A stretch of DNA of 64,000 nt from Membranihabitans marinus (GCF_019802045.1 NZ_JAHVHU010000001.1:62001-126000); one strand, 5' to 3'. Counted from the stretch's first letter, positions 43,258 through 53,565 are shown. Made by a program: numbers and translations. Notes: generated from the sequence alone by a model not told the origin.

Positions 43258-45282
43258 TCAATTTTTGAAAAACCGCAACAACAGGCTTTCCAGGATTAAG
43301 AATACCAATGCAAATATAAGACAGTACTTCCAAAATACTTTGCCTCGATCAAATTCTTGAATAAATTGCCCCAATGATGCCATTTGCTCGGCATTCATAA
43401 AAATGGTGTGGCCGGTGATTTTTTCTCTTAACTCCTCCGGACTCCATAGATTGACATCACTTTCATACCGCGAAAAGTTCATAGCAAACCGCGCGATGGT
43501 CTTATTGGCTTCGACGACCTCGTAAAAACCGGCTTTGCCGATTTGGTCATGCAAAAATATTTCCACCTGATCACCGGTCCGCCGGTAGGACGGAATGAAT
43601 TGTTGAGTTTCGTTTCGGATCTCGATGGTTTCTGCTTGAAGTTCTTGATCGGGGTTGATAAATATGGATTGATCGTCTCCGATAAAATAAGCCAGTTGAT
43701 TGGTTTGAGACCTGGAAAGAGCCATCCGGTAAAGCATTGGAATGAAGATATCGGCATGATTTCCCAAAGTATTCCATTGGGCATCCAGAGGTGCTGTAGA
43801 GAGGTACATTAAACCATTCCTCGCATGAATTTTGGAAATAAATGGATCCCCGTTTCGGAGGCGAATGAGGTTCGTCTGTGGCGTCCGGCTCCCAGCATTT
43901 AAGGTATAATAGGCCTTTACCGAGGGCAGGGCAACTTGCGACTCTTGCTTTTCAAAGACATCCGAAAAAACAAAGTCTTCATAGTTGAGTCCCAGTGCTT
44001 CCTGTTCCGCTTGCATCCACGCACCCAGACTGATCTGTGCTGCGTTTTTCAGAAAATTATTGATTCCGGCAGATGCGATTCCAGGACCTGGAAACAGTAA
44101 CACATTGCCTCCCTCATCCAGATAGCGCAGTAGATTGGACGACAGGCCGGTATTCATGGTCTCGAGGTCATCCAGAATAATGAGGTCTTGTTGGTCAAAC
44201 TCCGAATACACGATTCTGTCCGGGGTGACAAACTTTTTCTCCACCATGGCCTGGTTTTGAAATGCGGATTGCAAATACCGATTGGGAATGCCCTCATTGA
44301 TGATAAGCAGCCGCAGCTTGCGCTTTGCATTCAACTGCAGATAATACCGATTATCAAAGGTGACCGGATGATCAGTCACTTCCAGGGTCAATGCCCGTGA
44401 CTCTGTACCCGACAACTGGATACCGATGGTGTCGATGATAGATTGGCCAGCATCGATCGCCACGGTACTCACGGGTTTTACTTCTTCATTTTCGCGCCAT
44501 ACAATCCGGCTTTCGGCGGCTGCTGTCCCATAATTGGTCAATTTGATGTACATCTGGTTTTCCTGGTTGGCTTCCGGAACCGGAGATTCAAACCAGCAGG
44601 AATCAATGCTGATGTTCCGGATCTCCAGCGGTTGAATGGGAACCGGAAAAACGGTTAATGAACTATCGACCTCTATGGGCTGTGTCAAGGCGTTCTGCTG
44701 AAAGTCGGAAAGCCAGTAGGCGTGACCGTTGCTTTTCTGTCGGACCGCCGTTTTTCGGATAAATTCATAGACCTGGTTAAAATTCGTGCTTTCGGAACTC
44801 AATTCTATTTCGTCGATAAATCCCAGAGCCAGATCCCGATCGACAACCCGATGGGCCGCAGGATTAAGTTGATTGGTCAAAATCTGAAACGAAGTTCCCT
44901 CCGGGTAGGACCGGATAATTTCTTTTGCTCTGTTCGCTGCCACCTGGAAGACTGGTGTTTCACTGCTCAGGCCTTCCATGCTAAAAGAATTATCGATAAA
45001 AATCGAGACAAAATCGGGCCGTCCCTGTTCGGATTTGGAACTGTCTTGTAGAAAAGGCTGAGCAAAGGCCAACACCAGAAAGACCAGAAAAAATATGCGT
45101 GCCAGGAGAACAAGGATGTTTTGTAGACGGGATCGGGTTTGCTTCTGCTCGACCACCTCCTTGAGAAAGCTGACGTTGGAAAAATACTCCGTTCGGTAGC
45201 GCTGAAAATAAAACAGGTGTATGATCAACGGAATGAGTATACTAGCCAGGGCAATCAGAAAAAGTGGAAAAGCAAATTGCAT
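43258..45282 (-). CDS. BatA-domain (aerotolerance regulator N-terminal) membrane protein
   Basis: 674 residues. The BatA N-terminal domain reads FAFPLFLIALASILIPLIIH and has two helices with ARIFFLVFLVLAFAQPFL (about 62-80). A von Willebrand factor A-like region (FVSIFIDNSFSMEG, about 90-103, with a D-x-S-x-S metal site) follows. A C-terminal helix (YCLIFALVFLILESLLLRFF) anchors it again. Such proteins assemble with MoxR ATPases, but the only MoxR gene here is on the other strand about 9 kb away. It is separated from the DHOase-like gene by only eight bases. Confidence 0.85.
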   Translation of the reverse strand: MQFAFPLFLIALASILIPLIIHLFYFQRYRTEYFSNVSFLKEVVEQKQTRSRLQNILVLLARIFFLVFLVLAFAQPFLQDSSKSEQGRPDFVSIFIDNSFSMEGLSSETPVFQVAANRAKEIIRSYPEGTSFQILTNQLNPAAHRVVDRDLALGFIDEIELSSESTNFNQVYEFIRKTAVRQKSNGHAYWLSDFQQNALTQPIEVDSSLTVFPVPIQPLEIRNISIDSCWFESPVPEANQENQMYIKLTNYGTAAAESRIVWRENEEVKPVSTVAIDAGQSIIDTIGIQLSGTESRALTLEVTDHPVTFDNRYYLQLNAKRKLRLLIINEGIPNRYLQSAFQNQAMVEKKFVTPDRIVYSEFDQQDLIILDDLETMNTGLSSNLLRYLDEGGNVLLFPGPGIASAGINNFLKNAAQISLGAWMQAEQEALGLNYEDFVFSDVFEKQESQVALPSVKAYYTLNAGSRTPQTNLIRLRNGDPFISKIHARNGLMYLSTAPLDAQWNTLGNHADIFIPMLYRMALSRSQTNQLAYFIGDDQSIFINPDQELQAETIEIRNETQQFIPSYRRTGDQVEIFLHDQIGKAGFYEVVEANKTIARFAMNFSRYESDVNLWSPEELREKITGHTIFMNAEQMASLGQFIQEFDRGKVFWKYCLIFALVFLILESLLLRFFKN

Positions 45283-45294
45283 GTATATCGTTCT

Positions 45295-45846
45295 TTATTT
45301 TTTAAATGATTTTTGAGATTTTCGTCTGGTTTTATACCAGGAAGCTGCGGCGAAAAGTACGATCGCAAATACCATGAACCCGATCAATCCATACAACGCA
45401 TTGAACGTATTTTTTAATACGACCAAAAAAACAATTGCAACCAACAAAATTGTGGCGACCTCATTAAAAAGCCGCAACCGAAATGGAGCCCACTTTATTT
45501 GTTGGTCGCTAAGTTGGCGAATAATTCGACCACAATACCAATGATACACCAACAAACCAGCTACCAGTAATAACTTAGCGAGCATCCAGGGCGTTTGCAA
45601 TAATTCCGGTCGAAGCCCTAGCATCCCTATACCCGCAATCAACGTGATGACCATAGCGGGTGTGGTAATGATCTGATACAACCGACGGATCATGACCTTG
45701 TATTGGGCTTGTAAAATTTGTTGTTTTTGCGTGGTTTCATCTGCAGCCTCCCGGTAGTAGACGAACAGTCGAACCAGGTAGAACAAACCGGCGAACCAGC
45801 TGACAACACCGATTATATGAATGGATTTTGTGATCAGGTAGAACAT
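45295..45846 (-). CDS. hemJ: Protoporphyrinogen oxidase HemJ (UPF0093) family
   Basis: 183 residues with four predicted helices. It opens ITKSIHIIGVVSWFAGLFYL, in which His at about 9 is the conserved haem-ligand-like residue, and carries MIRRLYQIITTPAMVIT and GWYHWYCG-type AGLLVYHWYCG. These residues place it in HemJ, which oxidises protoporphyrinogen IX to protoporphyrin IX. The next gene (DUF4159) lies 13 bases away in the same direction. Some genomes label it CopD-like, so confidence in the symbol is moderate. Confidence 0.85.
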   Translation of the reverse strand: MFYLITKSIHIIGVVSWFAGLFYLVRLFVYYREAADETTQKQQILQAQYKVMIRRLYQIITTPAMVITLIAGIGMLGLRPELLQTPWMLAKLLLVAGLLVYHWYCGRIIRQLSDQQIKWAPFRLRLFNEVATILLVAIVFLVVLKNTFNALYGLIGFMVFAIVLFAAASWYKTRRKSQKSFKK

Positions 45847-45859
45847 ACAGCCCCGGCTT

Positions 45860-46510
45860 TTAATGGATGAATACGTATTGGATCAGGTTCGCCCCCATTT
45901 GCAGGGCCTGCAACCGCTTTTCAGGCGGATCGTTATGGACCGATTCATCTTCCCATCCATTCCCCAGGTCGGTTTCATAACTATAGAAACAAACCAGCCG
46001 GCCTTCATAGATCAATCCAAATCCCTGCGGTGGCTTTCCATCGTGCTCATGTATTTTGGGCAGACCTTGTGGGAATTTATATTTTTGGTGATAGATGGGA
46101 TGATCAAATGGCAGCTCGACAAAGTCTAGTTCAGGAAATACCTTCTTCATGGCTACTCGAACATACGGATCCATACCATAATTATCATCGATGTGTAAAA
46201 ATCCACCAGCGAGCAGATACATTCTAAGATTGTTGGCTTCCTGATCATCAAACACGACGTTGCCATGACCGGTCATATGAACGAACGGAAGGTTAAATAA
46301 CTCCGGACTGCCTACATCGACAGTGATATAATCATCATCGATATTGGTTCTCAGCGTTCGGTTAGAAAACTGAATCAGGTTGGGTAAAGAAGTGGGATTG
46401 GCGTACCAGTCACCTCCTCCCCGATACTTTAACAAGCCTATGGGTGTTTTTTGTGCGGCCACCGATAGGTGTAAAAAAGCCAGGAAAATCAGTGAAAAGA
46501 GATATTTCAT
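45860..46510 (-). CDS. DUF4159 domain-containing exported protein
   Basis: Start at the ATG at 46510, which overlaps the rsmE stop (ATGA) and opens a clean signal peptide MKYLFSLIFLAFLHLSVAAQ. An earlier ATG gives a poor leader. The protein has 216 residues. The DUF4159 pattern is visible in LLKYRGGGDWYANP, LRMYLLAGGFLHIDDNYG and DHPIYHQKYKFPQG, where the fold resembles a glutamine-amidotransferase-like domain. It is exported and of unknown activity. Confidence 0.85.
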   Translation of the reverse strand: MKYLFSLIFLAFLHLSVAAQKTPIGLLKYRGGGDWYANPTSLPNLIQFSNRTLRTNIDDDYITVDVGSPELFNLPFVHMTGHGNVVFDDQEANNLRMYLLAGGFLHIDDNYGMDPYVRVAMKKVFPELDFVELPFDHPIYHQKYKFPQGLPKIHEHDGKPPQGFGLIYEGRLVCFYSYETDLGNGWEDESVHNDPPEKRLQALQMGANLIQYVFIH

Positions 46511-47232
46511 TGGGTTGCTTGGGTTTTTATCTGATAACAACTTTTAATAATCTGCACAGCAGCTATCGCTGCCGTTTCTGTTCGTAGCCGGTTCATTCCC
46601 AGAGAAACGGGATTCCACCCCGCTTTTAGCGCAATTTCCGATTCTTCCGGAGTGAAATCACCTTCGGGTCCGATCAGTATGTGAACGGGATTTTTCCCAC
46701 TGTATTGCTGCTCCAGGGTTCGGGTCTCTTCCCGTTCAACAGCCGTAGCTATATAGCGTTCGTGTGCCTTGTAGCCGGACTGACCAATGTATGTGCTGAA
46801 CTCCATGGGTGAATCAAGAATAGGAACATGCGGATTAAAGGATTGTTGAACCGCTGATTGAATGATTTTCCGGGCGCGATCTACCCGAAGCTTAGGTTTT
46901 ACAGTTCGTTCACATTGCAATGGTGTAATTCGGTGTACCCCGATCTCTGTGGCTTTTTCGAGGAATACTTCAAAACGACTTTCTTTCTTGATCAGTGAGC
47001 AGGCCACATGCACTTCCCAGTTTTTCTGAATGAATTCTTCGTCCAGGATGACTGCTTCGACATTTTGATTGGTTGCACTTTCAATAATTGCTGTGAAGAT
47101 CAATCCCTTCCCGTCACTGGCATGAATCGAGTCTCCCGGTTTTTTGCGTAAACTGCGTACCATGTGGTGGGATACTTCGGTGCTGAAAAATATCCGGTTG
47201 TCTTTCTGATGATCGATGAGAAATAGTGCCAT
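46507..47232 (-). CDS. rsmE: 16S rRNA (uracil(1498)-N(3))-methyltransferase
   Basis: Start at the ATG at 47232 (MALFLIDHQKDNRIFFSTEV), because the 32 earlier codons are not part of the fold. The protein has 241 residues. The SPOUT knot motifs LIGPEGDFTPEE and SLGMNRLRTETAAIAA lie at the C-terminus, and the PUA-like domain leads (FSTEVSHHMVRSLRKKPGD). It methylates N3 of U1498 of 16S rRNA. Its stop overlaps the DUF4159 start. Confidence 0.95.
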   Translation of the reverse strand: MALFLIDHQKDNRIFFSTEVSHHMVRSLRKKPGDSIHASDGKGLIFTAIIESATNQNVEAVILDEEFIQKNWEVHVACSLIKKESRFEVFLEKATEIGVHRITPLQCERTVKPKLRVDRARKIIQSAVQQSFNPHVPILDSPMEFSTYIGQSGYKAHERYIATAVEREETRTLEQQYSGKNPVHILIGPEGDFTPEESEIALKAGWNPVSLGMNRLRTETAAIAAVQIIKSCYQIKTQATQ

Positions 47233-47517
47233 GATGCAATGATAATGATTTTTGCACTTCTCCGGTATCGAAATGATATTTTGACAGCTCTGTATTTTGA
47301 TAACTGCTGCGCCAGCTCTAAAATGCATAAGGTATTCCGCCCCTGACAGCTCATCCGTTATCTTGTTATTTTCAAATCATACATAACATCCCCCTTTGAT
47401 TTCAAATGAGATGTCTCGCCAGCCCATGCGTTCAATTCCAAAGCCTGGCCTCTTTTTTATTCCCCTTCGCGTACCCTATAGATGCAGTGGTGGCCGATGG
47501 CTCTGGATCACCGATGT

Positions 47518-47968
47518 TCATTTCATAAAATTAAATAATGCGTGGGCAAGACTGTTTACCGCATCGGTCATAATTTCAAAAGGGGGGTTCTTCCAGACAA
47601 AAGGAAATAAAATCAATGCCATAGGTCAACTTATCTCCATGCTCAGTCAGCATTCGCGCCAGTTCTAACAGACCGGCAACACTACTGGCATTATCATCTG
47701 CACCGGGCTGCTCTTTATACACATCATAATGGGCGCCAATAATAAAACGATTTGTTTTTTCGGGTTGGTAAGAAGCGATAATGTTTGCGTAGATATTTTC
47801 TTTAGCTTCCCACTGTTGCCGGGATGTGGGTAAACCGGTTTTCTTGAATTCATTTTCGATATAACAAGCTGCTTTGTTGAGACTTTCGATGTTTTTATAG
47901 TTTCTATACGGGTAAATGGATGTCAGAAATTTCACATGCTGAAACAAGCTTTCTTTGTTTGCCTTCAT
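47518..47968 (-). pseudogene. M28 family aminopeptidase with a large internal deletion
   Basis: The 5' part (to 47576) reads as an M28 peptidase: FIIGAHYDVYKEQPGADDNASSV-type metal motifs (His and Asp ligands) and FISFCLEEPPF, where family members continue for about 100 residues. Here a TGA follows at once. In the +1 frame just beyond lies PPFEIMTDAVNSLAHALFNF ending in a stop at 47518, which resembles the usual C-terminal end of the family. The middle, with further metal ligands, is missing. The simplest reading is an internal deletion with frame loss. The active form would remove N-terminal amino acids. Confidence 0.65.
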
Positions 47969-48076
47969 TTTATTTCGTTACATACTTCGTTTGCTTGGGT
48001 ACAAAAATAAAGGCTGATTGTTTATGTGCCTATGCGTCCGCATAGGTGCAGTACCCAAACCGGATTATAATTCTAT

Positions 48077-49954
48077 TCATGATTTGGCCTGCGATTCAGC
48101 GGTCTTTCTGTGGGCATCGATCTTGCTTTTACCAATATTGAGGTCTTCGGCCATCAGTTTTTCTTGCAACGCAATTTCCTCTCTGACCTGGAATAAATAC
48201 TCTTTTTTATTGGTGACCGTATCAGCTAATCTTGCCATACTCTCCTGATCGTATTTTATAAATTTATCCACCTGGGTTTGGGTAGCTTCCTGATCAAATC
48301 CCAGATCGCTCAATACGTCGCCAGCCATTTTGATGGATGTGCCAAAATATTCCCGATAAATGTGCCGGACACCCAGCTTGCGGAGTTCGTAGGCGTCAAA
48401 GGTGTTCTTAGCCCGGACCATGTATTTTAGATTGGGGTATTTGGTTTTTAATTTACGGACAAGCTCCAGTTTCGCGTCTGTGTCGTCGATGGCCAGGATG
48501 ATGATATCGGCAGCGGCGATCCCCGCAGATTCCAGTAAGTCCATCCGGGTTCCGTCCCCGTAATACACCTCAAATCCCATTTTTCTCAAAAAGTCGACAC
48601 GATTGGAATCATGGTCCAATACGGTTGCTTCCACCCCGTGTGCTCGTAGAAAACGACCAATGGTACTACCAAAATGACCAAATCCCAGTAAAATAATTTT
48701 GTGTTTCTTTTCAATCTGGTCCATGGGGCGAACTTCCGATTCCCTGGTGCCCACACGAGGAAGAATTAGCCGCTCGTTAATCATCCCCAGGATCGGTGTG
48801 ATGGTCATGGTCAGTGCAGTGACGGCTAGCATGATATCCAGCTGCTCTCTGGTAAGGATGTAAAGCTCAAATGAGAAAGAGAGTAATACAAAGGCGAATT
48901 CACCGATTTGAGCCAAACCCACGGCCAGGAGGAGACGTTGGTCGATTTTTAACCGAAAGATAAATCCCACCACATACAAGATGACCGCTTTGATAACGAT
49001 GACCCCCACAACCAGGCCGCTGACCACAAGGGGATTGTCGCCGATAACCAGGAAGTTTATCGAGGTTCCTACAGCCATAAAGAACAGCCCCAGCAATAAA
49101 GCTTTGAAAGGGTCCAGGGTGGATTCCAGTTCGTGTTTGAATTCACTGGTGGCGAGAACCACTCCACCCAGAAATGCACCCAGAGCGGGACTCAGTCCGA
49201 CCAATTCCATCAGCCAGGAAATACCAAAAACAATAAGCAGGGCCATGGCGACCAATAATTCACGTACACCACTCTTGGCCACTCGTCGGAGCATCGGTAC
49301 GATGAGGTATCGGCCTGCGATCACGATCGAAATAATCGAAAGCAGGATGGCTATCGTTTGGATCCAGAGCGGTAGATTTTCCAGCAGGTAGTGACGCTCT
49401 GTACCATTCTGACTACCTTGTGTCTGCATGGGATCAATGTTGGACAACAGAGGCAGTACCCCCAGCATAAGAATCACGATGATATCCTGAAAAAGTAAAA
49501 TGGAAAAAGACGATTTTCCTCCTGTGGTATGGAACAATCCGTTTTCTTTGATGGACTGCAGCGATATGGCCGTCGATGAAAGCGCCACTGCCATTGATAT
49601 GGTCAATGCAATCCGCCATTCGACGCCGAGCCAAATTAAGATAAAATAACTGAGTAATATGGAGCCGATAACCTGAGCGCCGCCCATGCCGAAGATAGCT
49701 TTTCTCATTCGCCAAAAACTTCTGAGATCAATATCGAGACCGACCAGGAAAAGCATCATGACCACGCCAAACTCTGCAAAATGCAAAATATCCTGACCTT
49801 CCTGACCGACAAAGCCCAATAAAAAAGGCCCGATTATGATGCCTGCAAACAGATAACCGAGTACAGAACTCAAACCCAATCTCCGGGCGATCGGCACGCA
49901 AATGATGGCTCCGGTAAGAAAGACTATGGCTTCAAAGAGAATACTACCGCTCAT
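48077..49954 (-). CDS. CPA2 monovalent cation:proton antiporter with TrkA-N (KefB/KefC-type)
   Basis: 625 residues. About twelve transmembrane helices cover residues 5-390, with AVALSSTAISLQSIKENGLF (about 130-150) and LVGLDIDLRSFWRMR in the transport domain. A Rossmann TrkA-N domain follows (IILLGFGHFGSTIGRFLRAH, about 415-434), which binds NAD(H) and gates K+ efflux. Length and order match KefC/KefB-like proteins that exchange K+ or Na+ for protons. No kefF/kefG accessory gene is adjacent. Confidence 0.94.
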   Translation of the reverse strand: MSGSILFEAIVFLTGAIICVPIARRLGLSSVLGYLFAGIIIGPFLLGFVGQEGQDILHFAEFGVVMMLFLVGLDIDLRSFWRMRKAIFGMGGAQVIGSILLSYFILIWLGVEWRIALTISMAVALSSTAISLQSIKENGLFHTTGGKSSFSILLFQDIIVILMLGVLPLLSNIDPMQTQGSQNGTERHYLLENLPLWIQTIAILLSIISIVIAGRYLIVPMLRRVAKSGVRELLVAMALLIVFGISWLMELVGLSPALGAFLGGVVLATSEFKHELESTLDPFKALLLGLFFMAVGTSINFLVIGDNPLVVSGLVVGVIVIKAVILYVVGFIFRLKIDQRLLLAVGLAQIGEFAFVLLSFSFELYILTREQLDIMLAVTALTMTITPILGMINERLILPRVGTRESEVRPMDQIEKKHKIILLGFGHFGSTIGRFLRAHGVEATVLDHDSNRVDFLRKMGFEVYYGDGTRMDLLESAGIAAADIIILAIDDTDAKLELVRKLKTKYPNLKYMVRAKNTFDAYELRKLGVRHIYREYFGTSIKMAGDVLSDLGFDQEATQTQVDKFIKYDQESMARLADTVTNKKEYLFQVREEIALQEKLMAEDLNIGKSKIDAHRKTAESQAKS

Positions 49955-49963
49955 AAATTACAT

Positions 49964-51382
49964 TCATTTCTGCTCCGGAAAAAATTGTGCTTTGTGTTGT
50001 TCTGCCCATTGTACCATCATCTGACTTTCGTCCGGATACTTGGAGTGTACATTCCCTTTCTCATAGGGATCATGAATCAGATCAAAAAGACTGGTGTCGA
50101 TCATCGTATTTTCATAGTGACCGGGTAACCCATCTGTACCGGCTACATCCAGTGACCGGTATGAATGGGGAAGATGGAGTTTCCAGGTCCCGTCCGCTGC
50201 GATGACACCTTCGAAGTTTTTTCCGGTCGAGAAGGGGTAGTAATCATGTGGATTTTTAGCACCCGGTTTGTCCAGAATTAGATCCCATACATCCAGCCCG
50301 TCAATTTCATTGGCCGGGAGTTGCGTTTCGGTGACCGCACAGAGCGTGGGTAAAATATCCACGGAATTTATCATGTGGAGTGATTTCGTGCCGGGTTCGA
50401 TGACGCCGGGGTACTTGATGATACAGGGATTTCGCAGTCCACCATCAAATCCGGTGGCTTTCCCTTCCCGGTAGCCGGTCACACCTGCATGGTTCCCATA
50501 GGCCAACCAGGGACCGTTGTCGGATGCAATGAATATAAACAACGTATGGTCTTCGAGACCCTGATCTTTCAAGGTCTGATTGACCTGTCCGACCGACCAA
50601 TCGAGTTCCATCATAACATCACCATACAAACCGGTTCCTGATTTACCTTCAAATTTATCACTACAAAAAATGGGGACATGTGGCATGGAATGCGGCAGAT
50701 AAAGAAAAAAAGGTTCGTCCTTATGCCGTTTGATAAAATCCACAGCGCGTTCTGTGTACCAGGTCGTTAGCATCTTTTGATCTTCCTCATCGACGGTGTC
50801 AATGGTGATGTTACCGTTCTCCCAATACTGCAACGGCCACTGACCCCAGTACGCCGGATTGCCTGGATGATGCTTCCACATATCATTGGAATACATCAGA
50901 CCACAGGACTCGTCAAAACCCCGGTCCTGCGGCCGCTGGCCATCCACATCGCCTAAATGCCACTTCCCAAAACTGGCCGTGGCATACCCGTTTTTCTTCA
51001 GAGCTTCGGCCAATGTAGCAAATTGTGGATCAAGGCCGGGTTGGTGCGGTCCATGAGCTCCAAACACCCGGGTACGACCCGGATAGCAACCTGATAGGAG
51101 CACGGCGCGGGAAGCCGAACAAATCGCCTGAGGTACATGAAAATTGTAAAAACTACGGCCTTCGCTCGCCAAAGTCTCTACATGCGGGGTGGGATAGTGG
51201 GGGGTGCCAAAGGGTGCAAAATCATCAAAGGCACCGTCATCGAGCATGATCAATACAATGTTGGGCTTCTGGTCCTGATCTTTTTTAGCCATGGCGGATT
51301 GACAGGATTGGCTGACCAGCGTGGTCAGGACATATACAAGAGCAAGGCAATGTGAAAAAAGGTGTATTCTAAATCCCATCAT
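49964..51382 (-). CDS. Secreted sulfatase (formylglycine-type)
   Basis: 472 residues. An N-terminal hydrophobic leader ends near LVSQSCQSA. The sulfatase fold opens NIVLIMLDDGAFDDF (metal Asp pair about 48-49), and the active-site consensus is CSASR, Cys at 88 (C-x-A-S-R), followed by LLSGCYPGR. This Cys must be turned into formylglycine. GKWHLGD and ASDNG lie at the expected distances. The enzyme removes sulfate esters from polysaccharides or other sulfated compounds outside the cytoplasm. It lies beside a CPA2 antiporter and the phosphatase-dehydrogenase pair. Confidence 0.94.
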   Translation of the reverse strand: MMGFRIHLFSHCLALVYVLTTLVSQSCQSAMAKKDQDQKPNIVLIMLDDGAFDDFAPFGTPHYPTPHVETLASEGRSFYNFHVPQAICSASRAVLLSGCYPGRTRVFGAHGPHQPGLDPQFATLAEALKKNGYATASFGKWHLGDVDGQRPQDRGFDESCGLMYSNDMWKHHPGNPAYWGQWPLQYWENGNITIDTVDEEDQKMLTTWYTERAVDFIKRHKDEPFFLYLPHSMPHVPIFCSDKFEGKSGTGLYGDVMMELDWSVGQVNQTLKDQGLEDHTLFIFIASDNGPWLAYGNHAGVTGYREGKATGFDGGLRNPCIIKYPGVIEPGTKSLHMINSVDILPTLCAVTETQLPANEIDGLDVWDLILDKPGAKNPHDYYPFSTGKNFEGVIAADGTWKLHLPHSYRSLDVAGTDGLPGHYENTMIDTSLFDLIHDPYEKGNVHSKYPDESQMMVQWAEQHKAQFFPEQK

Positions 51383-51812
51383 TTATTATTTTTATGATTG
51401 CAACACTTTGGTGACCATGCCGGTCCTGAAAGTGTTTGTGTAGATGTTTTAATGTCTTTTTTTTTAGATAACTTACTGACCAGGGATTTTCTTGATTGTT
51501 CACATTGAAATTTAAGAAAAGGCAAGGTTTTGCCCGGATTCAACTCTAATGAGCGTCTGGCTTTAGCTCGTTAATTATTTTCTTTTTCAATGCAGGAGCA
51601 ATCCTTTGAAATTACCCCAACCCGTCATGCGTCCGCCATATGCTATCACAGTTTAGAATTCGTTCACCACATACTTATTCGTGTGGTGTTTGATGTGCAT
51701 GACCTTTGCATTGATCGTTCTCCTTTCTAAATAATGAACTGCCAATATTTTAAAATAAGCTTATTTACTTCCGGTTCTTCTATTGTACAAATTACGAAAA
51801 TTACTACAAATA
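51383..51812. other. Gene-free AT-rich intergenic stretch
   Basis: About 430 bases between two minus-strand genes. I see no frame, RNA gene or strong hairpin. It probably holds the promoter of the sulfatase gene, but no clear TAnnTTTG box was found. Confidence 0.5.
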
Positions 51813-53534
51813 TCAATGGACCGCAGGAAAGACTTCCAGCCGGTCAATTCTCGGTGCTTTCTTTCCGTCGACAGAGCGGAGTTCAATGCGGTTCGTACCT
51901 TTCTTAAAGAAAGTATTGATCAATACACTTTTCTTCCATCGGTTTTCTTTTTCTGTTGCTAAAAAAGTGAGCGGCTCTTTTAATTTTTGATCATTTATCC
52001 ACAGTTCCAGATGCCCGGTATCGGGACCGGGGTGAGAATATCGGAACCGCAGGGTATAGTCGTCCGAATGGTGGGCAGGCACGGTCCAGGTCAGGGTGGC
52101 TTTATCGCCAAAGGTGTGATCAAACCAGGCAAATCCTTGTTGACTGTATCCTGTAAAGTCCGAATCAATATATACCGGGCCATTCCGGGTGGCCAGTTCT
52201 GCACTGAGGGTAATTCCACCTTTGGTCATCAAGGTACTGATGGGGTGGGTCAGTGAGGGCGAGCTGAATAACGGTGGATATTCGTCGATGACCTGCCCGA
52301 ATTCGTTGATTGCGCGGATGTAGCTCTTTTCCTGAAAGAGAGAGACCAGTACAGCGTTTCTTTCGCGGACAATTTTATCGATGTACCAAAGAGTGTCAGT
52401 AGATTTTGGCGCTTTTAGCTGTGTACCCCATCCGCCGTCACCTATATAAAGGGTCCCGTCCGGATCGACTTTATTCGCCTTGATTCGGGGTGTTCGTTTG
52501 TACACGTGATCATGAAACTCAAAAGCCATCGGGACATGGTACCGGTCGAATAAGGGTGTCCAGTATTTTCGAACCCGCATGGACGTTTTCTGATCAAAAG
52601 GTTTCACTGAAGGATAACCCGGGACATGATACGCGGGAAATACATGGGGCCTGTTTTTTCGTTGACGAAGTGTCTTTTTGAGCCACTTGGTTTGTTCCCC
52701 GTCAATGCGATTGGAATGGTCAGAATCCAGCGCGATAATGGTCAGGTAATCTCCAAAATCCAATGCGCGGTATCCCGGTTGCCCAGGGAAGGCCAGGAGT
52801 TGATAAAAGAATGGGGCTATCGCCTGCCGGGTGGAATCATTGTCCCAGTATTTTTCATCGAGATTTCCGATGCTTTGATTCGTTTCATGATTGCCTATGG
52901 TTACCACAATAGGAATAACATTCCCATCGTCATCGATTAAAGTGTTTTTGATGGCATCAAACCACTCATACCATCGCCAAACCTCATCAGGCTTACCATC
53001 TGCATAGGCCAGGTCGCCACCCCAGAAAATGAAATGGGGATGATACTGTAAGATCAATTTGTTCGTGCGTTCCATCCATATTTTTCGGGCTTCGTGGCCG
53101 CGGTCGAACGTATCGCCTCCGACTACGAATAACAGGGGCTCTCGGTCAATGGCGGTCGGCATGGTCCGGAAGTAATAGGTTCGATTGTATTCCCCGATCC
53201 GGAATGCATACCGGGTGTCGGGTTGCAAGCCGGTAAGTTCTTTTCTCAGGATAGTGCGGTCCGAATGTGGAAAATCAAGTGCTACGGCGGTTGTGGTTTG
53301 CCACTCTTTATCTTCATTTGCTTTCTTGTAGTGGACTATCGGTGTAGCGGATGGTGCGGTGAGTTCATGCCAGTCGATAACCATGGTCGTCGTTGGGTCC
53401 TTTTTCCAGGTCAGATACAAGGCCAGTGGTTCTTCCTGACTCTCCGCGATCGGGATCAGCGATATACAGAAAATGGCCACGAATGAAAGTCGGAGTAGAC
53501 ATCTGCTGGACAGGGCGTTGAGGTATGATGCCAT
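51813..53534 (-). CDS. Purple-acid-phosphatase-like metallophosphoesterase with C-terminal CBM-like domain
   Basis: 573 residues with a signal peptide (to about 32). A fibronectin-III-like domain (LALYLTWKKDPTTTMVIDW, about 37-125) is followed by a calcineurin-like phosphoesterase core: GGD at 139-141, GGDLAYADG near 172-180, GNHE at 214-217 and a later ending with AYHVPGYPS and FEFHDHVYKR (metal His residues). The tail is a beta-sandwich (about 465-573, DYTLRFRYSHPGPDTGHLEL). The enzyme is extracellular or periplasmic and hydrolyses phosphate esters. It lies between the sulfatase and the haem-binding dehydrogenase on the same strand, 31 bases from the latter. Confidence 0.9.
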   Translation of the reverse strand: MASYLNALSSRCLLRLSFVAIFCISLIPIAESQEEPLALYLTWKKDPTTTMVIDWHELTAPSATPIVHYKKANEDKEWQTTTAVALDFPHSDRTILRKELTGLQPDTRYAFRIGEYNRTYYFRTMPTAIDREPLLFVVGGDTFDRGHEARKIWMERTNKLILQYHPHFIFWGGDLAYADGKPDEVWRWYEWFDAIKNTLIDDDGNVIPIVVTIGNHETNQSIGNLDEKYWDNDSTRQAIAPFFYQLLAFPGQPGYRALDFGDYLTIIALDSDHSNRIDGEQTKWLKKTLRQRKNRPHVFPAYHVPGYPSVKPFDQKTSMRVRKYWTPLFDRYHVPMAFEFHDHVYKRTPRIKANKVDPDGTLYIGDGGWGTQLKAPKSTDTLWYIDKIVRERNAVLVSLFQEKSYIRAINEFGQVIDEYPPLFSSPSLTHPISTLMTKGGITLSAELATRNGPVYIDSDFTGYSQQGFAWFDHTFGDKATLTWTVPAHHSDDYTLRFRYSHPGPDTGHLELWINDQKLKEPLTFLATEKENRWKKSVLINTFFKKGTNRIELRSVDGKKAPRIDRLEVFPAVH

Positions 53535-53565
53535 AGCTTTTTGAGTTTAAAATCGCATTAAAATA

